Part shown: positions 43,870 through 53,759 of the stretch, piece by piece
Numbering within the stretch: the stretch's first letter is position 1
Layout of the letters: the number at the start of each line of letters is the position of its first letter
From: Diploptera punctata
Lineage: Eukaryota; Arthropoda; Insecta; Blattodea; Blaberidae
Direction: 5' to 3'
DNA: 64,000 bases
NCBI GenBank assembly: GCA_030220185.1
Contig: JASPKZ010004954.1
Span: forward strand, 186,001-250,000
Position numbers and translations under genes: made by a program
Notes under the pieces: model-generated
Databases searched by the model: none
Told to the model about the DNA's origin: nothing
Seen by the model: the letters and a program-made list of their open reading frames with translations, nothing else

Positions 43870-44219
43870 AGTCCACCGCTGTGGTCTCGAGGTAGCGTGC
43901 TGCCTTGTCACGCAGCGGGCCCGGGTTCGATCCCCGATCGGGGCAGTTTTTCTGGGTGAGGTTTTTATCGGGGTTTTTCCTCACCTGTAAGACAAATGTC
44001 AGGAAAACTTTAAGGCCCAAACGGTCCCCGAAATCATATGGCCATCATCTCCATCATCATCAACCTTGTCATTATTATCATCATCATCATCATCCTTGAC
44101 CGGTGTGGAAAGCAACGGGAAGCTACCACACCTACACAATTCCCTAGTAAAGCTGCAAGCATAGCATGAAAATGCTATGATTGCAGTGAAGGACCTGCCT
44201 TCGGGCAGAATTACTGTGG
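43870..44219 (+). mobile_element. SINE-2 full-length copy with 11-bp target duplication
   Basis: atattaaaatt is duplicated at 43859-43869 and 44220-44230. Head gtccaccgctgtggtctcga (A box gtagcgtgctgcc zone), B box gggttcgatccccg, body, (ATC)n patch and complete tail cctgccttcgggcagaatta. The best SINE-2 reference in the window. Confidence 0.93.
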
Positions 44220-44302
44220 ATATTAAAATTTTAATTTTGCGACTAATACCTCAACTGAATTTTATCAACTATTTAAATATGTTCACTAAATAATAAAGTA
44301 TA

Positions 44303-45142
44303 TAATAAAATAATAGTTTTAAAAAACTAAAACAATACGCTTTATTAGAAAACCGAACTAAAAAAGTGAAAAATAATTTTAACTTCCAACACGCTTGGGA
44401 TATTTACGAACATTTTTGGACCAAAGAGAAATGAACAGACAGGCGAATGGAGAAGACTACATAACAATGAACTACATGGTCTTTATAGGAAGCCATATAT
44501 AATAAGAACAGTTAAGTCTCGTAGACTGCGATGGGCAGGACATGTTGCACGTATGGGGAATGAAAGCCTTGAATGGAAGCTTCTTGTAGGAAAACCAGAG
44601 AGAAAACGCCCAGTTGGTAGACCAAGAATGAGGTGGGAGAATAACATTAACTATGTTTTAAGGGAAGTAGATTATACAGGGAATGATTGGAAAGCACTAG
44701 CTAGGCCATGAACCTACGGGTTCGATAGTGCCAGTGAGTAAGTAAGTAAGTAACACGCTTGGGATAAAGTTAAAGTGGTCAACAAAAAAATCATCTCCAA
44801 CACATCTAGAATAAAACTAGAGTTATCTACAAAAAAAAAAAATAATTTTACCATCAAAAGCGTAGGGTGCTCCATATCAATTAATATATTTGATAATAAA
44901 CAGATACTGGTAAAAGTAAAGTCTCTAAGAAGAAAACGTAAAAACCATAAAAAGCACCCCACGCCTTTGATGGTATTTTTTTGTAGATAACTCTAGTTTT
45001 ATTGTAGATGTGTTGGAGATGATTTTTGTTGTTGACTACTTTAATTTTATTCCAAAGCGTGTTGGAAATTAAAATTATTTTTCATTTTTTAGTTCGGTTT
45101 TCTAATAAAGCGTGTTATTTTAGTTGTTTTAAACTATTCTTT
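44303..45142. mobile_element. Long-inverted-repeat element split by LINE-B
   Basis: Arms of roughly 210 bases pair from the outside (left cgctttattagaaaaccgaa; complement of the right identical there) to the inside (accatcaaaagcgtagggtg against accatcaaaggcgtggggtg), with a loop of about 70 bases. The left arm is interrupted by LINE-B copy B9. No coding frame. The class is unknown. Confidence 0.8.
44403..44751 (+). mobile_element. LINE-B copy B9: 349-bp 5'-truncated insertion with 15-bp TSD
   Basis: aacacgcttgggata flanks the insert perfectly at 44388-44402 and 44752-44766. The insert runs from within the C-terminal coding region (aatggagaagactacataac, GRPRMRWENNINYVLREVDY) to agtgagtaagtaagtaagta, so the (TAAG)n tail is part of the retroposed unit. 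Confidence 0.93.
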
Positions 45143-45207
45143 TTTATTTTTAGTTTAATTGATTGTCATAAACCGGAATCCCAAGAAAATTTAATTGCTT
45201 AACACTC

Positions 45208-45312
45208 TTCTAAAAAAATCCTCCGGGCCGGATTTGAACCAGCAACCAATAGATTACTGAAATTATATACCATTACAGTCCACCGCTCTACCAACTGAGC
45301 TCTTACAACGAT
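45208..45312 (-). tRNA. tRNA-Tyr-like sequence with intron, probably a pseudogene
   Basis: The minus strand reads gctcagttggtagagcggtg then gactgta (anticodon GTA), an about 17-base intron-like gap ending in cagta, then atctattggttgctggttca and aatccggcccggagga, with a T-rich run after it. D arm, anticodon, T arm and 3' acceptor strand fit tRNA-Tyr. The 5' acceptor strand (gttgtaa) cannot pair with ccggagg, so it is probably a relic or the head of a SINE. Confidence 0.55.
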
Positions 45313-45319
45313 TGACTAA

Positions 45320-45650
45320 AATGTCGATAGGTCCGCAACCTATTATACCGGTTTTAATGTTTTTGATTTTCTGATGATTCTGGCCAGGATTTTAGAAAAC
45401 GATTATGAAATTATTGTATTGCCATTGGTCTTTTACAAGTATACAAAGTTTCAATTCGATCCCATGTTTTTAAGTGGGTTAAAATCGCGTTCAAAGATTC
45501 CGTTACATAGATAGATGGACAGATACAGGTCAGGCTAATATAAAGCGTGTAAAAAAATATTTAAAATCCCATAAGAAGCAATAAATTTAATGATAAAGGT
45601 AAATCAATTATTTCAGGCTAAGTACATCAACTTATCGATATCCCGTTTTT
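45320..45650. other. Unclassified stretch, possibly the body of a tRNA-Tyr-derived element
   Basis: Contains gttacatagatagatggaca; I cannot place it. Confidence 0.35.
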
Positions 45651-45674
45651 TATATATTTTTTATTTTTTTAGAG

Positions 45675-45780
45675 AAATCCCACTAATACATAATAGCATG
45701 CGTTTTCAATGTTGAGCATATGTTTAATTTATTTCTGAATCTCATTCCTGTTTGCTTTTTTTTTGTCTCTGAAAACAAAA
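45675..45780 (-). pseudogene. LINE-B copy B10, short fragment
   Basis: cataatagcatgcgttttca and tctcattcctgtttg match B2 at 14815-14880. Confidence 0.7.
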
Positions 45781-45859
45781 GCTATAGTTATAATTTTAAA
45801 ATTATGTAACAATGAGAATCGCATCAAATGTTAAAATTATTAATAATCGTCAAATCATA

Positions 45860-46475
45860 AGTGACAAGAGATTTCCAAATCATCGATAAATTCACGAAGT
45901 CACGAGAAAATCTATCTACAGGATTTGGAAATCAAGAGTGGCATTCATTGGGACTATTTAACGAATAAAATTACGCTGACTGCTCAATAATATTTTTTTA
46001 ATATAGTTATTTTAAAATAGTCATATATTTAATGTAAACGGCGATGTTTGAAAACAGATCAGAATTGTGTGGTTATGTTTCATTTGTTTATCCAGTGCAA
46101 CTTGATCATATAATAATATTTATTGCCCTCTGGCGTGGGACACTTCAATTAGGAACGCAATATTCGAACTGTGAGTGTTTTGAGTCTTAGATTGTTGGAT
46201 TATTTCGTCTATATCTTTATTTGAAGCGCAGCCAAATATTGTCTGCCATATTGTACATGAAACCTTTGTTGGAGAGTCAGTCACTGCAAAATAATGCCCT
46301 GACCTGTTCAGAATATAAAAAAAGAGGAGCTTCCTTTATCACAAAAGCAGGAGGTGGTAAAGAAAATTCGATAAAGGATGAGTGAAACACGAATGCCATT
46401 GGTTTTAAAACAAAATTCATTGAAACGTGATTGGTAATTGACTCCCATTTGGGGCATAAGTTAAATAGTCTTGGG
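45860..46475. mobile_element. Unclassified interspersed repeat U1, copy 2
   Basis: Collinear with 16692-17452 (see there), with a different central portion and about 75-80 percent similarity by eye. Confidence 0.7.
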
Positions 46476-46479
46476 AATT

Positions 46480-47030
46480 TCTTCCGTTGTTTAGGCTCTT
46501 AATAATTGTTGAAAATTTGTTCCTGTACAAAAGAATGGGATTACTCTAATCCGCGACCATAGTTAAAGCTCGTATCTCCCTGATAAAGGTGAAATATGTC
46601 AAGTATTCACTGCAGTCGCATGTCTAGTTAGTGTGCGATTGCTCTTAATGATGTAACTGATGTGAGGTTAAACAGAGGAGAGAGACTTAGTGTTCTGTAC
46701 ACTAAATTAAATTGGATGCGTGTTCCTGTCATAATTCTATTCCTTCATTCAATTAGAAGAGTGTAGTGATGTAATAATCGAAAATCGATACTCATATCCG
46801 TCATGTGACCGTATTCACAACGTGTTTCAGTTCCCATAGGAAGACTTATAGAATCTTCAATTCTCAAGTAATTTGAAGAGTTTTTTCCAACTAAAAAATG
46901 AATTTATAGATCTGCAAAATTATTTTAATTGGTTATTAAAACATATAGCATATCGGTAACATTTAAAGATAATTTTCTAATCAAGTTAGCAGCCTATTCT
47001 TATAATAGTAATTTTTAGATAAATTATATA
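46480..47030. other. Spacer, nothing recognised
   Basis: No supported feature. Confidence 0.5.
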
Positions 47031-47032
47031 TA

Positions 47033-47557
47033 TTAGCTATTACCCGGCGCGGCGTGCGCTGCTACACCTAAATAAATTATGTGTTTTTGCGTTTAGTTGA
47101 ATAAGTAAAAGGAAAAATAAATATAAATTTGTATAGTTATTATTTTTTAGATATCCCGTGCTGATTATCCGTGGTTGTCCGGGAATCTACTTATCCTGAT
47201 CTTCTTGGCATCAATGAAAGATAAAAACAGTTATTGTGAGTTATCCTTAAAAGATTAACATATTCTGTCGCGCACGTTTTTGTAGTTTTTTTTTAGATAT
47301 TCAATTCTGTGTACATTAATTTTGTGCATTTGTTATGGTTTAGGCAGCGTAAGCCATTTAAGGGTAAAACGGAACTTTTTCACTACAAAGGGTGTTTTAT
47401 AAGGGTGTAGGAGTTGAGTATCTCAACTGTCTTATAGCCTATGTTCGTCACGGGAATCTCCTGAACATTTTGCAAAAAGCCCCATCACAATCGGATCAAC
47501 GATATGGCCGCGCATATAGTACAAACAAACAAATAAACATTAATTTTTATATAATAT
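47033..47557 (-). mobile_element. Non-autonomous Helitron, second copy
   Basis: On the minus strand it starts near 47557 with the family 5' end (tatataaaaattaatgttta, ccgattgtgatggggctttt, ttcaggagattcccgtg). It contains a single internal unit (ccaagaagatcaggataagt with a GC hairpin) and ends gcgccgggtaatagCTAA|T at 47033, satisfying the CTRR rule. Confidence 0.78.
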
Positions 47558-47559
47558 AT

Positions 47560-47950
47560 ATGTATCTTGCAGTGTACCGTTTTCATTTTTAAAGGAAATT
47601 AATTAATATAGCCTCCAAAAATATTTGATGGCGAATTGTTTCAAAGTATATTTCGCTAAAACCCCAATCTTTGTTGCAATTATACTGAGTTCTTCTAAAC
47701 AATTTGTGAAAAATGTTAACTGGAATGTGAAAATTATTATTCTATTTACACTCAATACTTTTAAAATTCATGACGAAACACCGTTGAGGTCACTATGTAA
47801 TATGTATAATATAAAAATAGAGTACCTGAGATTGAGAAAGACAAATCTCACGCACTCTATAACAATATATATATATATATATATATAAATTACACTCAAT
47901 ACTTGCAAAATTATTATAAATCACCATTAATGTTATGCAGCAAAATTTTA
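47560..47950. other. AT-rich spacer with an (AT)n tract at 47866-47887
   Basis: Nothing else supported. Confidence 0.5.
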
Positions 47951-47954
47951 AAAT

Positions 47955-48502
47955 ATTAAAATAAGAACCTAATATATCAGTTGCCCTCAACTAAAATCAA
48001 TTTCTATTTAAGAAAATTAAATTAGTTAAAACCGCGTAGGTATTTTTGAAACATGTTCAATCTTCAGCACGTCATTTAATATCTCTTGCTTGCATACATT
48101 TTATTATTAGTTTTAGTCTTAATTTTAACTAACATTAACTGGTTGCATTATATATCGTAATATAATAGATATTATCTTTTTGATCAAATTTTTATTTAGT
48201 ATTTACTATTCAAGTTAATTTAGATTGTTATATTCTAATGTAATATATGTTTGTCCTAGTGAGTGGAAGAGAAGGCCATATGGTCTTAACTCCACCAGGC
48301 TAAATAAATCTAATCTAAATCTAGTATGATGTTGGTGTATAAAGGTTGTATAGCGGGTTCAGGTCTGTGGATGTGTTGTCGTTAACATTGCTAAACGAGT
48401 TTATGAAAGGTCACATGGTTTAATTACTTGAAGTTTTTTAAACAGAAATCCATTTTAGTTGAGGACGACTTATATATCAGGTATTTATTTTAATATTTTA
48501 AC
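47955..48502. mobile_element. Penelope-like remnant between inverted ends, with a LINE tail inside
   Basis: Inverted ends: left agaacctaatatatcagttg ccctcaactaaaat, and right attttagttgaggacgactt ... atcagg. Inside, on minus, NDNTSTDLNPLYNLYTP matches the Penelope C-terminus at 12.97 kb. A hammerhead-like core (ctgaagattgaacatg on minus) lies at about 48050-48078. The 3' end of a CR1/L2-like LINE (48247-48325) is also here. Confidence 0.55.
48247..48325 (+). mobile_element. CR1/L2-like LINE 3' end with (CTAAT)n-like tail
   Basis: gtttgtcctagtgagtggaa, gagaaggccatatggtctta and actccaccaggctaaataaa match the 3' termini of LINE-D and LINE-A; the tail here is tctaatctaaatctag. Sequence upstream to about 48100 may belong to its 3' UTR. 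Confidence 0.8.
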
Positions 48503-48509
48503 ATTTTAC

Positions 48510-48800
48510 TTTGTACTCTATGCTCTATGAGACTCAACCTGAGGAAGTTGACTGTGAAATAAAAGCCATATATGAGCCAATACTTGACTCTTACAAAGAT
48601 AAATACCAATTAGATAGTATTACTGTCACAGGATTGATGGTCGGGGCAAGAGGTACTATACCAGGATTCTTAGCTTAATTTTGGAATTCCTTAGATTTGG
48701 ACAGGGTGTATCTTTTTAAAATTGCCATCGCTGCCATTAGAGGATCAATTTCAATTTTAAGAAATATCTTTACAAAATTTCTACTTTGTACATAGTATGT
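48510..48800 (+). pseudogene. RT-element C-terminal fragment with GLMVGARGTIP motif
   Basis: Plus frame LYETQPEEVDCEIKAIYEPI, LDSYKDKYQLDSITVTGLMV and GARGTIPGFLA, then after a stop FWNSLDLDRVYLFKIAIAAI and RGSISILRNIF. The V.GL.VGARGTIP block followed by an I..A.RGS..I helix ends several classes of non-LTR RT proteins. No other domain remains, so the clade is unclear. Confidence 0.6.
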
Positions 48801-48809
48801 ATACTTCAA

Positions 48810-49045
48810 TTACAATTTGAAATTTTTTTATGTATTTACAAAATGTATTTCATCAATTTCGAAAATTAATTGTCTGCATCACTTTGTCCTTGAGGCAATC
48901 CTCTAATGAGGAAAGTTGTATGTAATAAAATATACTTAATAAAAGTCTCCAAATTAAGCAGTGGTAAATTTCACTTAGATATGTTATAGTTTTATAAATA
49001 TTTTCTTTTTGATTTTAGAATCACATACTAGTACTCATAACAAAC
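48810..49045. other. Spacer, nothing recognised
   Basis: It may include diverged Penelope-like 3' flank (ccttgaggcaatcctctaat at 48888). Confidence 0.4.
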
Positions 49046-49049
49046 AATT

Positions 49050-49079
49050 GTGTATGTGTGTTTGTGTGTGTATGTGTGA
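49050..49079. repeat. Imperfect (GT)n microsatellite
   Basis: tgtatgtgtgtttgtgtgtg and extension. Confidence 0.85.
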
Positions 49080-49084
49080 AATAT

Positions 49085-49500
49085 GTCCCTATAATTAAAT
49101 ATAAATCATTCAATCAGTGGCAGTTCGGTTCGTTTTCGGGCTATGGCCTCCCTAACTGCTTCCCTTCGCTTTTCTCTGTTCCTTGCTGTTTTTTTTTCCA
49201 ATTCCGGATGTGGAGTAGGTTTACAGCATCCTTTCCAATCATATATTTCCAACAGCTTCTGTCTTCCAACCAGTCGCTTCACTCCAAAGTGTCTGTCCAA
49301 TACTTGCTTTGGTATTCTTCCATCTTCCATTCTAACCAGGTATCCGGCCCACTCTAATTGCTTGATGTGTATTCAGTTTTACACCGCCCCAGCATCATAT
49401 AAGTTATATAATTTATTATTGTATTTGATTCTCCACATTCCATTAGAACATTCTAGACCAAACAGTTTTCTTGAAATGTTTCACTCAAAAGAATGAATAA
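49085..49500 (-). pseudogene. LINE C-terminal fragment (RTE-like), fourth subfamily
   Basis: Minus strand: WAGYLVRMEDGRIPKQVLD then FGVKRLVGRQKLLEIYDWKG and REKRREAVREAIARKRTELP. The W.GY..RM.D.R.PK.VL pattern is the usual LINE C-terminal block. Upstream sequence to 49500 is broken. Confidence 0.72.
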
Positions 49501-49504
49501 TTTC

Positions 49505-49660
49505 TCTTTCCTTCTGTAAAAAGGTGAATGTTTTCAGAAGAACAAAATTAAATCAATGATTGGACAATTAAGAAAAAAATAAATAAACTCTTGAAAAATG
49601 TCAAAAATGCTCAAGCTGTTATGTAATTATGTGCTATAACTCTGTAAAATGTACTATTTA
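49505..49660. other. Spacer
   Basis: Nothing supported. Confidence 0.5.
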
Positions 49661-49664
49661 TGTT

Positions 49665-50280
49665 TAATAAATGGTAGTTGGTGCTGTGCTCTTCCCCTTG
49701 GCCTGCAAACACAATGTCAAATTTGACAAGGTCCCGGGACCGACTATTTCAATCAGGGCTTTCTGCGGTTTCTCCTGATTCAAGAGCAAATGCTGAAATA
49801 CACCAAAAAAAGACCGCCGCAGCGGCAGTAAGAAACAAATCCTAGCGCCAAAAATAAGAACCTTCCCATCAGGGGCTTACATGGCGCTGCTCCCGTAAAC
49901 GACTCGGGGAGCTTGCATGCTGCATATCATGCCACTTCCGTCAACAAATATACCATAATCAGTTTGAAATTACAACCATTCAAAATTTAACGTAGTCGAA
50001 ATTACGAAATCAAAATCTTTCGAAATGAACAATTCTGGCAATCACAAACAAAATAACTCAAACAAACACACAGGGACAACCAATCCTCAAAATTACCGGG
50101 ACAGATGGACATTGTCTAGGAACCCGGGGTTCACTTGTGTAAGTGGGCCGAAGAACTGTCCACCACCTGTATGCGCAGGTCGCAAGGCACCTCGCTCTCT
50201 CTCTCTCTCTCTCATGCGAATCAGTACACTGTAGAGTGTTATTCGGGTCTTTCAACTGACACCTCGATCATCGATCAGGG
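49665..50280. other. GC-richer unclassified block with (CT)n
   Basis: Composition is clearly less AT-rich than the surroundings. It includes gaccgccgcagcggcag, a 69-codon frame at 50025-50234 starting MNNSGNHKQNNSNKHTGTTN, and a (CT)n run at 50195-50214. It could be the 5' region of a retrotransposon (leader plus start of ORF1), but no conserved domain is visible. Confidence 0.4.
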
Positions 50281-50284
50281 GTAA

Positions 50285-50530
50285 TACTGATGCTATCTGA
50301 ATTCTAATTTTAATTTCCTCTACTAATAAAATATTAAATATGTTTCATCCATTAAATAATATTATATAGGCCTATTTTTCTTATAATATGCAATAGTATA
50401 TATAGCCTAAATATAAAGATGAGCAATTTTTTAGTACGTATACTGCCACACTCATCTTGAACAAATGATGTGAATTCATAAATATTTATAAAATGAATAA
50501 CAATTGATAGTTAAAACTAACTACGGTAAA
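50285..50530. other. AT-rich spacer
   Basis: Nothing supported. Confidence 0.5.
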
Positions 50531-50533
50531 AAA

Positions 50534-50868
50534 ATGAATTCATTGGCACTATGGAACTCTTGGGTTCATGGCCGTGCGGACATAAGCTCTCTATACATCT
50601 CTATCTTGAGCTAAAGTTTACCAATCATCCCCTGTATAATTTATTTCCCTCAAATGATAGTTAATGCTTTTCTCCCACCTCATGCTTGGCCTACGTACTG
50701 GGCGCTTTCCCTGTGGACTCTCTACAAGGAGTTTCCATGCTCTTCTTTCATTTCCCATTACTTATCCTGCCCATCGCATTCTACGAGACTTAACTGTTCT
50801 TATTACATATATGTTTTGCCATTAAGATCATGTATCTCACTATTAAGTAGTTTTCTCCTTTCGTCCAA
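50534..50868 (-). pseudogene. LINE-B copy B11
   Basis: Minus-strand 3'-terminal portion (ttcattggcactatggaac at the end; catgcttggcctacgtactg gg corresponding to GRPSMRWE) with stops. Its end is bordered by SINE-3. Confidence 0.83.
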
Positions 50869-50882
50869 CTAAAGAACTGTAA

Positions 50883-51189
50883 AGTAGAAAGTATTCTCAA
50901 CTCGTTTCCAACTCAGGGTCGGGTCGAGGGATGAGATGAAGACTATATAGAGGTCTGTGAATAACAAGGGTGCCGGCCGATCACGCCTGACGCACCATAT
51001 CGAGGACAGATGAACAAATGAAAAAAGTGAGTATGGAGAAATGGTGAAATGAAATTGTGGCAGGGGAAAATGGGAGAAAACCCTGAGAAAAACCTGTCCG
51101 ATCTCCGTTTAGTCCACCACGAAACGCACATGGAGTGACCGAGACACGATCTCGGGACCCCAGCGATGAGATGCGAGCGTTTAACAGTC
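50883..51189 (-). mobile_element. SINE-3 with 14-bp target duplication
   Basis: ctaaagaactgtaa at 50869-50882 and 51190-51203 flanks a full-length complemented SINE-3 (tail tcgggtcgagggatgagatg, B box complement cgagacacgatctcggg, head complement gatgcgagcgtttaacag). Confidence 0.92.
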
Positions 51190-51261
51190 CTAAAGAACTG
51201 TAATAGTATAAAACAAACTTTCATCAATCTAAGATCTGCAAACAATCAGTTTTCAAGATGT

Positions 51262-51443
51262 ATTGACGTAGACTTTCACGGCCGGAGTTGCTATGATGAT
51301 CTTGAAGAAGATTTTACGGCTGTAGGCTGTGGTCGTGAGGCTTGTAGTTCCCCGAAGTTTCGCCAGAGACTGCGTCTGGCATCCTCAAGGATTGTCTTGA
51401 GACCACGGCCTACAACCCGAAAATCTTCTTCAAGATCGTCATA
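51262..51443. mobile_element. 182-bp foldback element with 13-bp direct-repeat flanks
   Basis: gttttcaagatgt occurs at 51249-51261 and 51444-51456. Inverted arms ctatgatgatcttgaagaag (51291) and its near-complement ending at 51443 continue through the gtaggctgtggtc block. The loop carries a hammerhead-like core on the minus strand (51357-51390). The ORF at 51166 crosses it and is accidental. Confidence 0.8.
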
Positions 51444-51519
51444 GTTTTCAAGATGTCTACACAAACTAACTCATATAAATTTTAGTTTAATTCTATTTTA
51501 AATATATTATATAATGCAA

Positions 51520-51834
51520 GTCCACCGCTGTGGTCTCGAGGTAGCGTGCTGCCTTGTCACGCAGCAGGCCCGGGCAGTTTTTTCTGGGTGAGGTTTTTAT
51601 CGGGGTTTTTCCTCACCTGTAAGAGACAAATGTCAGGAAAACTTTAAGGCCCAAACGGTCCCCGAAATCATATGGCCATCATCATCCTTATCATTATCAT
51701 CATCACCTTCATCCTTCACTGGTGTGGAAAGCAACGCGAAGCTACCACACCTACACAATTTCCTAGAAAAGCTGCAAGCATAGCATGAAAATGCTATGAT
51801 TGCAGTGAAGGACCTGCCTTCGGGCAGAATTACT
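51520..51834 (+). mobile_element. SINE-2 copy lacking its B box
   Basis: Head gtccaccgctgtggtctcga to gcaggcccggg, then a short deletion removes ttcgatccccgatcgg, including the B box, before cagttttttctgggtgagg. Body and tail are complete. The tail is split by SINE-6 and finishes at 52237-52255. Confidence 0.9.
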
Positions 51835-52236
51835 TCTTCTACTTATAAGCCCATGTTTCCCTTGACAGAGATTTAGGCACTCTCCCCCTACAGGGAAGAA
51901 TTTGAACCATACTAATTTAGTTACACTTGTTTTCGTATAGATGTCATTTGAGTGGTCCGTGGTCAGCCGCCTCATACTGACATCTAGGAAACCAAGGTAG
52001 TACTAGGACGGGAAAATTCGGTAAATTTTGGTTAGAGGCCTTTTCATTCAGGCTTAAGGATCTTTTAGGAGCCTGAAAATCTTCAGACTCGGGACCCAGG
52101 GCTTAAAGTCCCTCCCGGAGGACTTGCTCCTTGGATTTTTCCATCCTAAAAAATCCATCGACCCCGGCCGGGTTTGAACCCGCGACCCTCGGGACCAGAG
52201 GCAAGGAGCATAACCACTAGTCCACCGCGGACCGAT
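51835..52236 (-). mobile_element. SINE-6 full-length copy nested in SINE-2
   Basis: Target duplication gcagaattact at 51824-51834 and 52237-52247 lies in the SINE-2 tail. The minus strand starts cggtccgcggtggactagtg (A box), B box gggttcaaacccggc, a body rich in ccgggagggactttaagccc and a 3' part shared with 53386-53580 (gtactaccttggtttcctag to aagggaaacatgggctta). Confidence 0.93.
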
Positions 52237-52255
52237 GCAGAATTACTAAGGATGG

Positions 52256-53222
52256 ATATAATCCAAAATCTCTTGTCAGTATGTTTATCCTGAAGAAAAC
52301 TAATTTTATTCATGTCCTTTACTCCTTATATGCAATTAAATTAAAATGCTCGAATAATTTTAATTTTTAAATGTAAATATATATATAAATGGGATTGTTT
52401 TTATGTTGGTGATATTTCACTTCTTAACCGCTCAACCGATCTTCATGGAAATGTGTAAATACAGATTTTCAGGTATGATGAGTATTTATCCGCTATCTAT
52501 TATGCTCTAAAATCAGGAGTTCATCTGAAAAGATAATTTTAAAATCGCTTTAGTGTTCGCAGTTTTCGATATTTCATAATGAAATACAGTACTATGCTAT
52601 TAAAATAAACCGAGGTAGGTGTTTTCCAAAAAAATCAGCGAAATCCATCCATTAGAAAAGGGGTTTATCTGAAAACCGAAAAAAAATTACTAACAACCGC
52701 CATGTTTGGTTCGTCGCAAGATTAACATACAATTGAATTAATCCTTAAATTTGCAATATATGAATCGCTAAGAGTTGCTGGACTGAATTTGGTAAATCCA
52801 GGTTCCTCCCGTAGTCAACTATAATATGTTGTTTGCTCCAGAGTGGGCACACCGAAAGAACTGTTCATTTAGTTAGACTTATTTAATGATAGGAAGAAGC
52901 GCGCACAAATGTGCATTAGATTTGGTCTGGATAAACTTGGGTAAATTTCTGGACAAAACGCGGAAAATATGAACAACACTCATTCATGAATAAATACATG
53001 TTATCAAAATGCAATACCATCAATTCTTAATAATTCTAGATGACTTAATTAATGTATAATGTTATTGTATTATTATGTAATTGTAATATTATTGTGTTTT
53101 ATTTACGTAATTGTAATATTATTGTTTTCTTTTTGTTTTTCTTTATACAATTGCCAATTATTACTTTATTGTAACGGACTGTCAACAGCACGTACGGCTT
53201 ACTGCCCGTGCGACCCATATCT
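52256..53222. other. AT-rich stretch, possibly decayed transposon
   Basis: Around 52390-52640 the text (ttaaccgctcaaccgatctt, aaatccatccattag) resembles the noncoding ends of DNA transposons, but I see no termini. The 53040-53222 part holds two imperfect repeats of gtaattgtaatattattgt. Confidence 0.4.
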
Positions 53223-53234
53223 GTAAATAACATT

Positions 53235-53352
53235 TTTTTTTTCAAATGCCCCAGGTTTGTCTTTTCGACATTCCTGGTTTCTCTCCTAGCATGGCGTATT
53301 TGTAACCCACTTCTGAGGTTGGGGCGCCTGGAAGGCGGGGTTACATTGCCCC
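53235..53352 (-). mobile_element. Isolated 3' module of the alternative SINE-2, with TSD
   Basis: gtaaataacatt at 53223-53234 and 53353-53364 flanks 118 bases. On the minus strand this is the ggcgccccaacctcagaagt ... caaacctggggcatttga module plus a short poly-A. It is 5'-truncated relative to 16223-16638. Confidence 0.88.
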
Positions 53353-53385
53353 GTAAATAACATTGTACATATATATATATATATT

Positions 53386-53580
53386 ATTTTCCCGTCCTAG
53401 TACTACCTTGGTTTCCTAGATGTCAGTATGAGGCGGAACGCTGACCACGGACCACTAAATGACATCTACAAGAAAACAAGTGTAACAAAATTATTATGGT
53501 TCAAATTCTTTCCTGTAGGAGGAGAGTCCCTAAATCTCTGTTAAGGGAAACATGGGCTTACAAGATACAAGAAGAAGATA
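53386..53580 (+). mobile_element. SINE-6 3' fragment
   Basis: ttcccgtcctagtactacct to gggaaacatgggcttacaag, same as the 3' half of SINE-6 at 51.84-52.03 kb but on the plus strand; ends in a GAA/AT-rich tail. Confidence 0.87.
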
Positions 53581-53759
53581 TATATCTTACTTTTAGTCTA
53601 ATAGAGTACTATTACTACTAGATTTGGTCTCTGCTGTATGTCAGCAACGATTTTGTTCTCTTTAAACAGACATTAAAATGGTATCTTGCATACGGTCTAT
53701 CACAGGGTATACACATGCAGTCCATTGACGGATCATGATAGTTTAGACTTATTTGAATG

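Noticed and set aside
51166..51444. 92-codon ORF with RPRPTTRKSSSR end
   Set aside because: Spans a SINE edge, a TSD and a foldback element; composition follows the hairpin.
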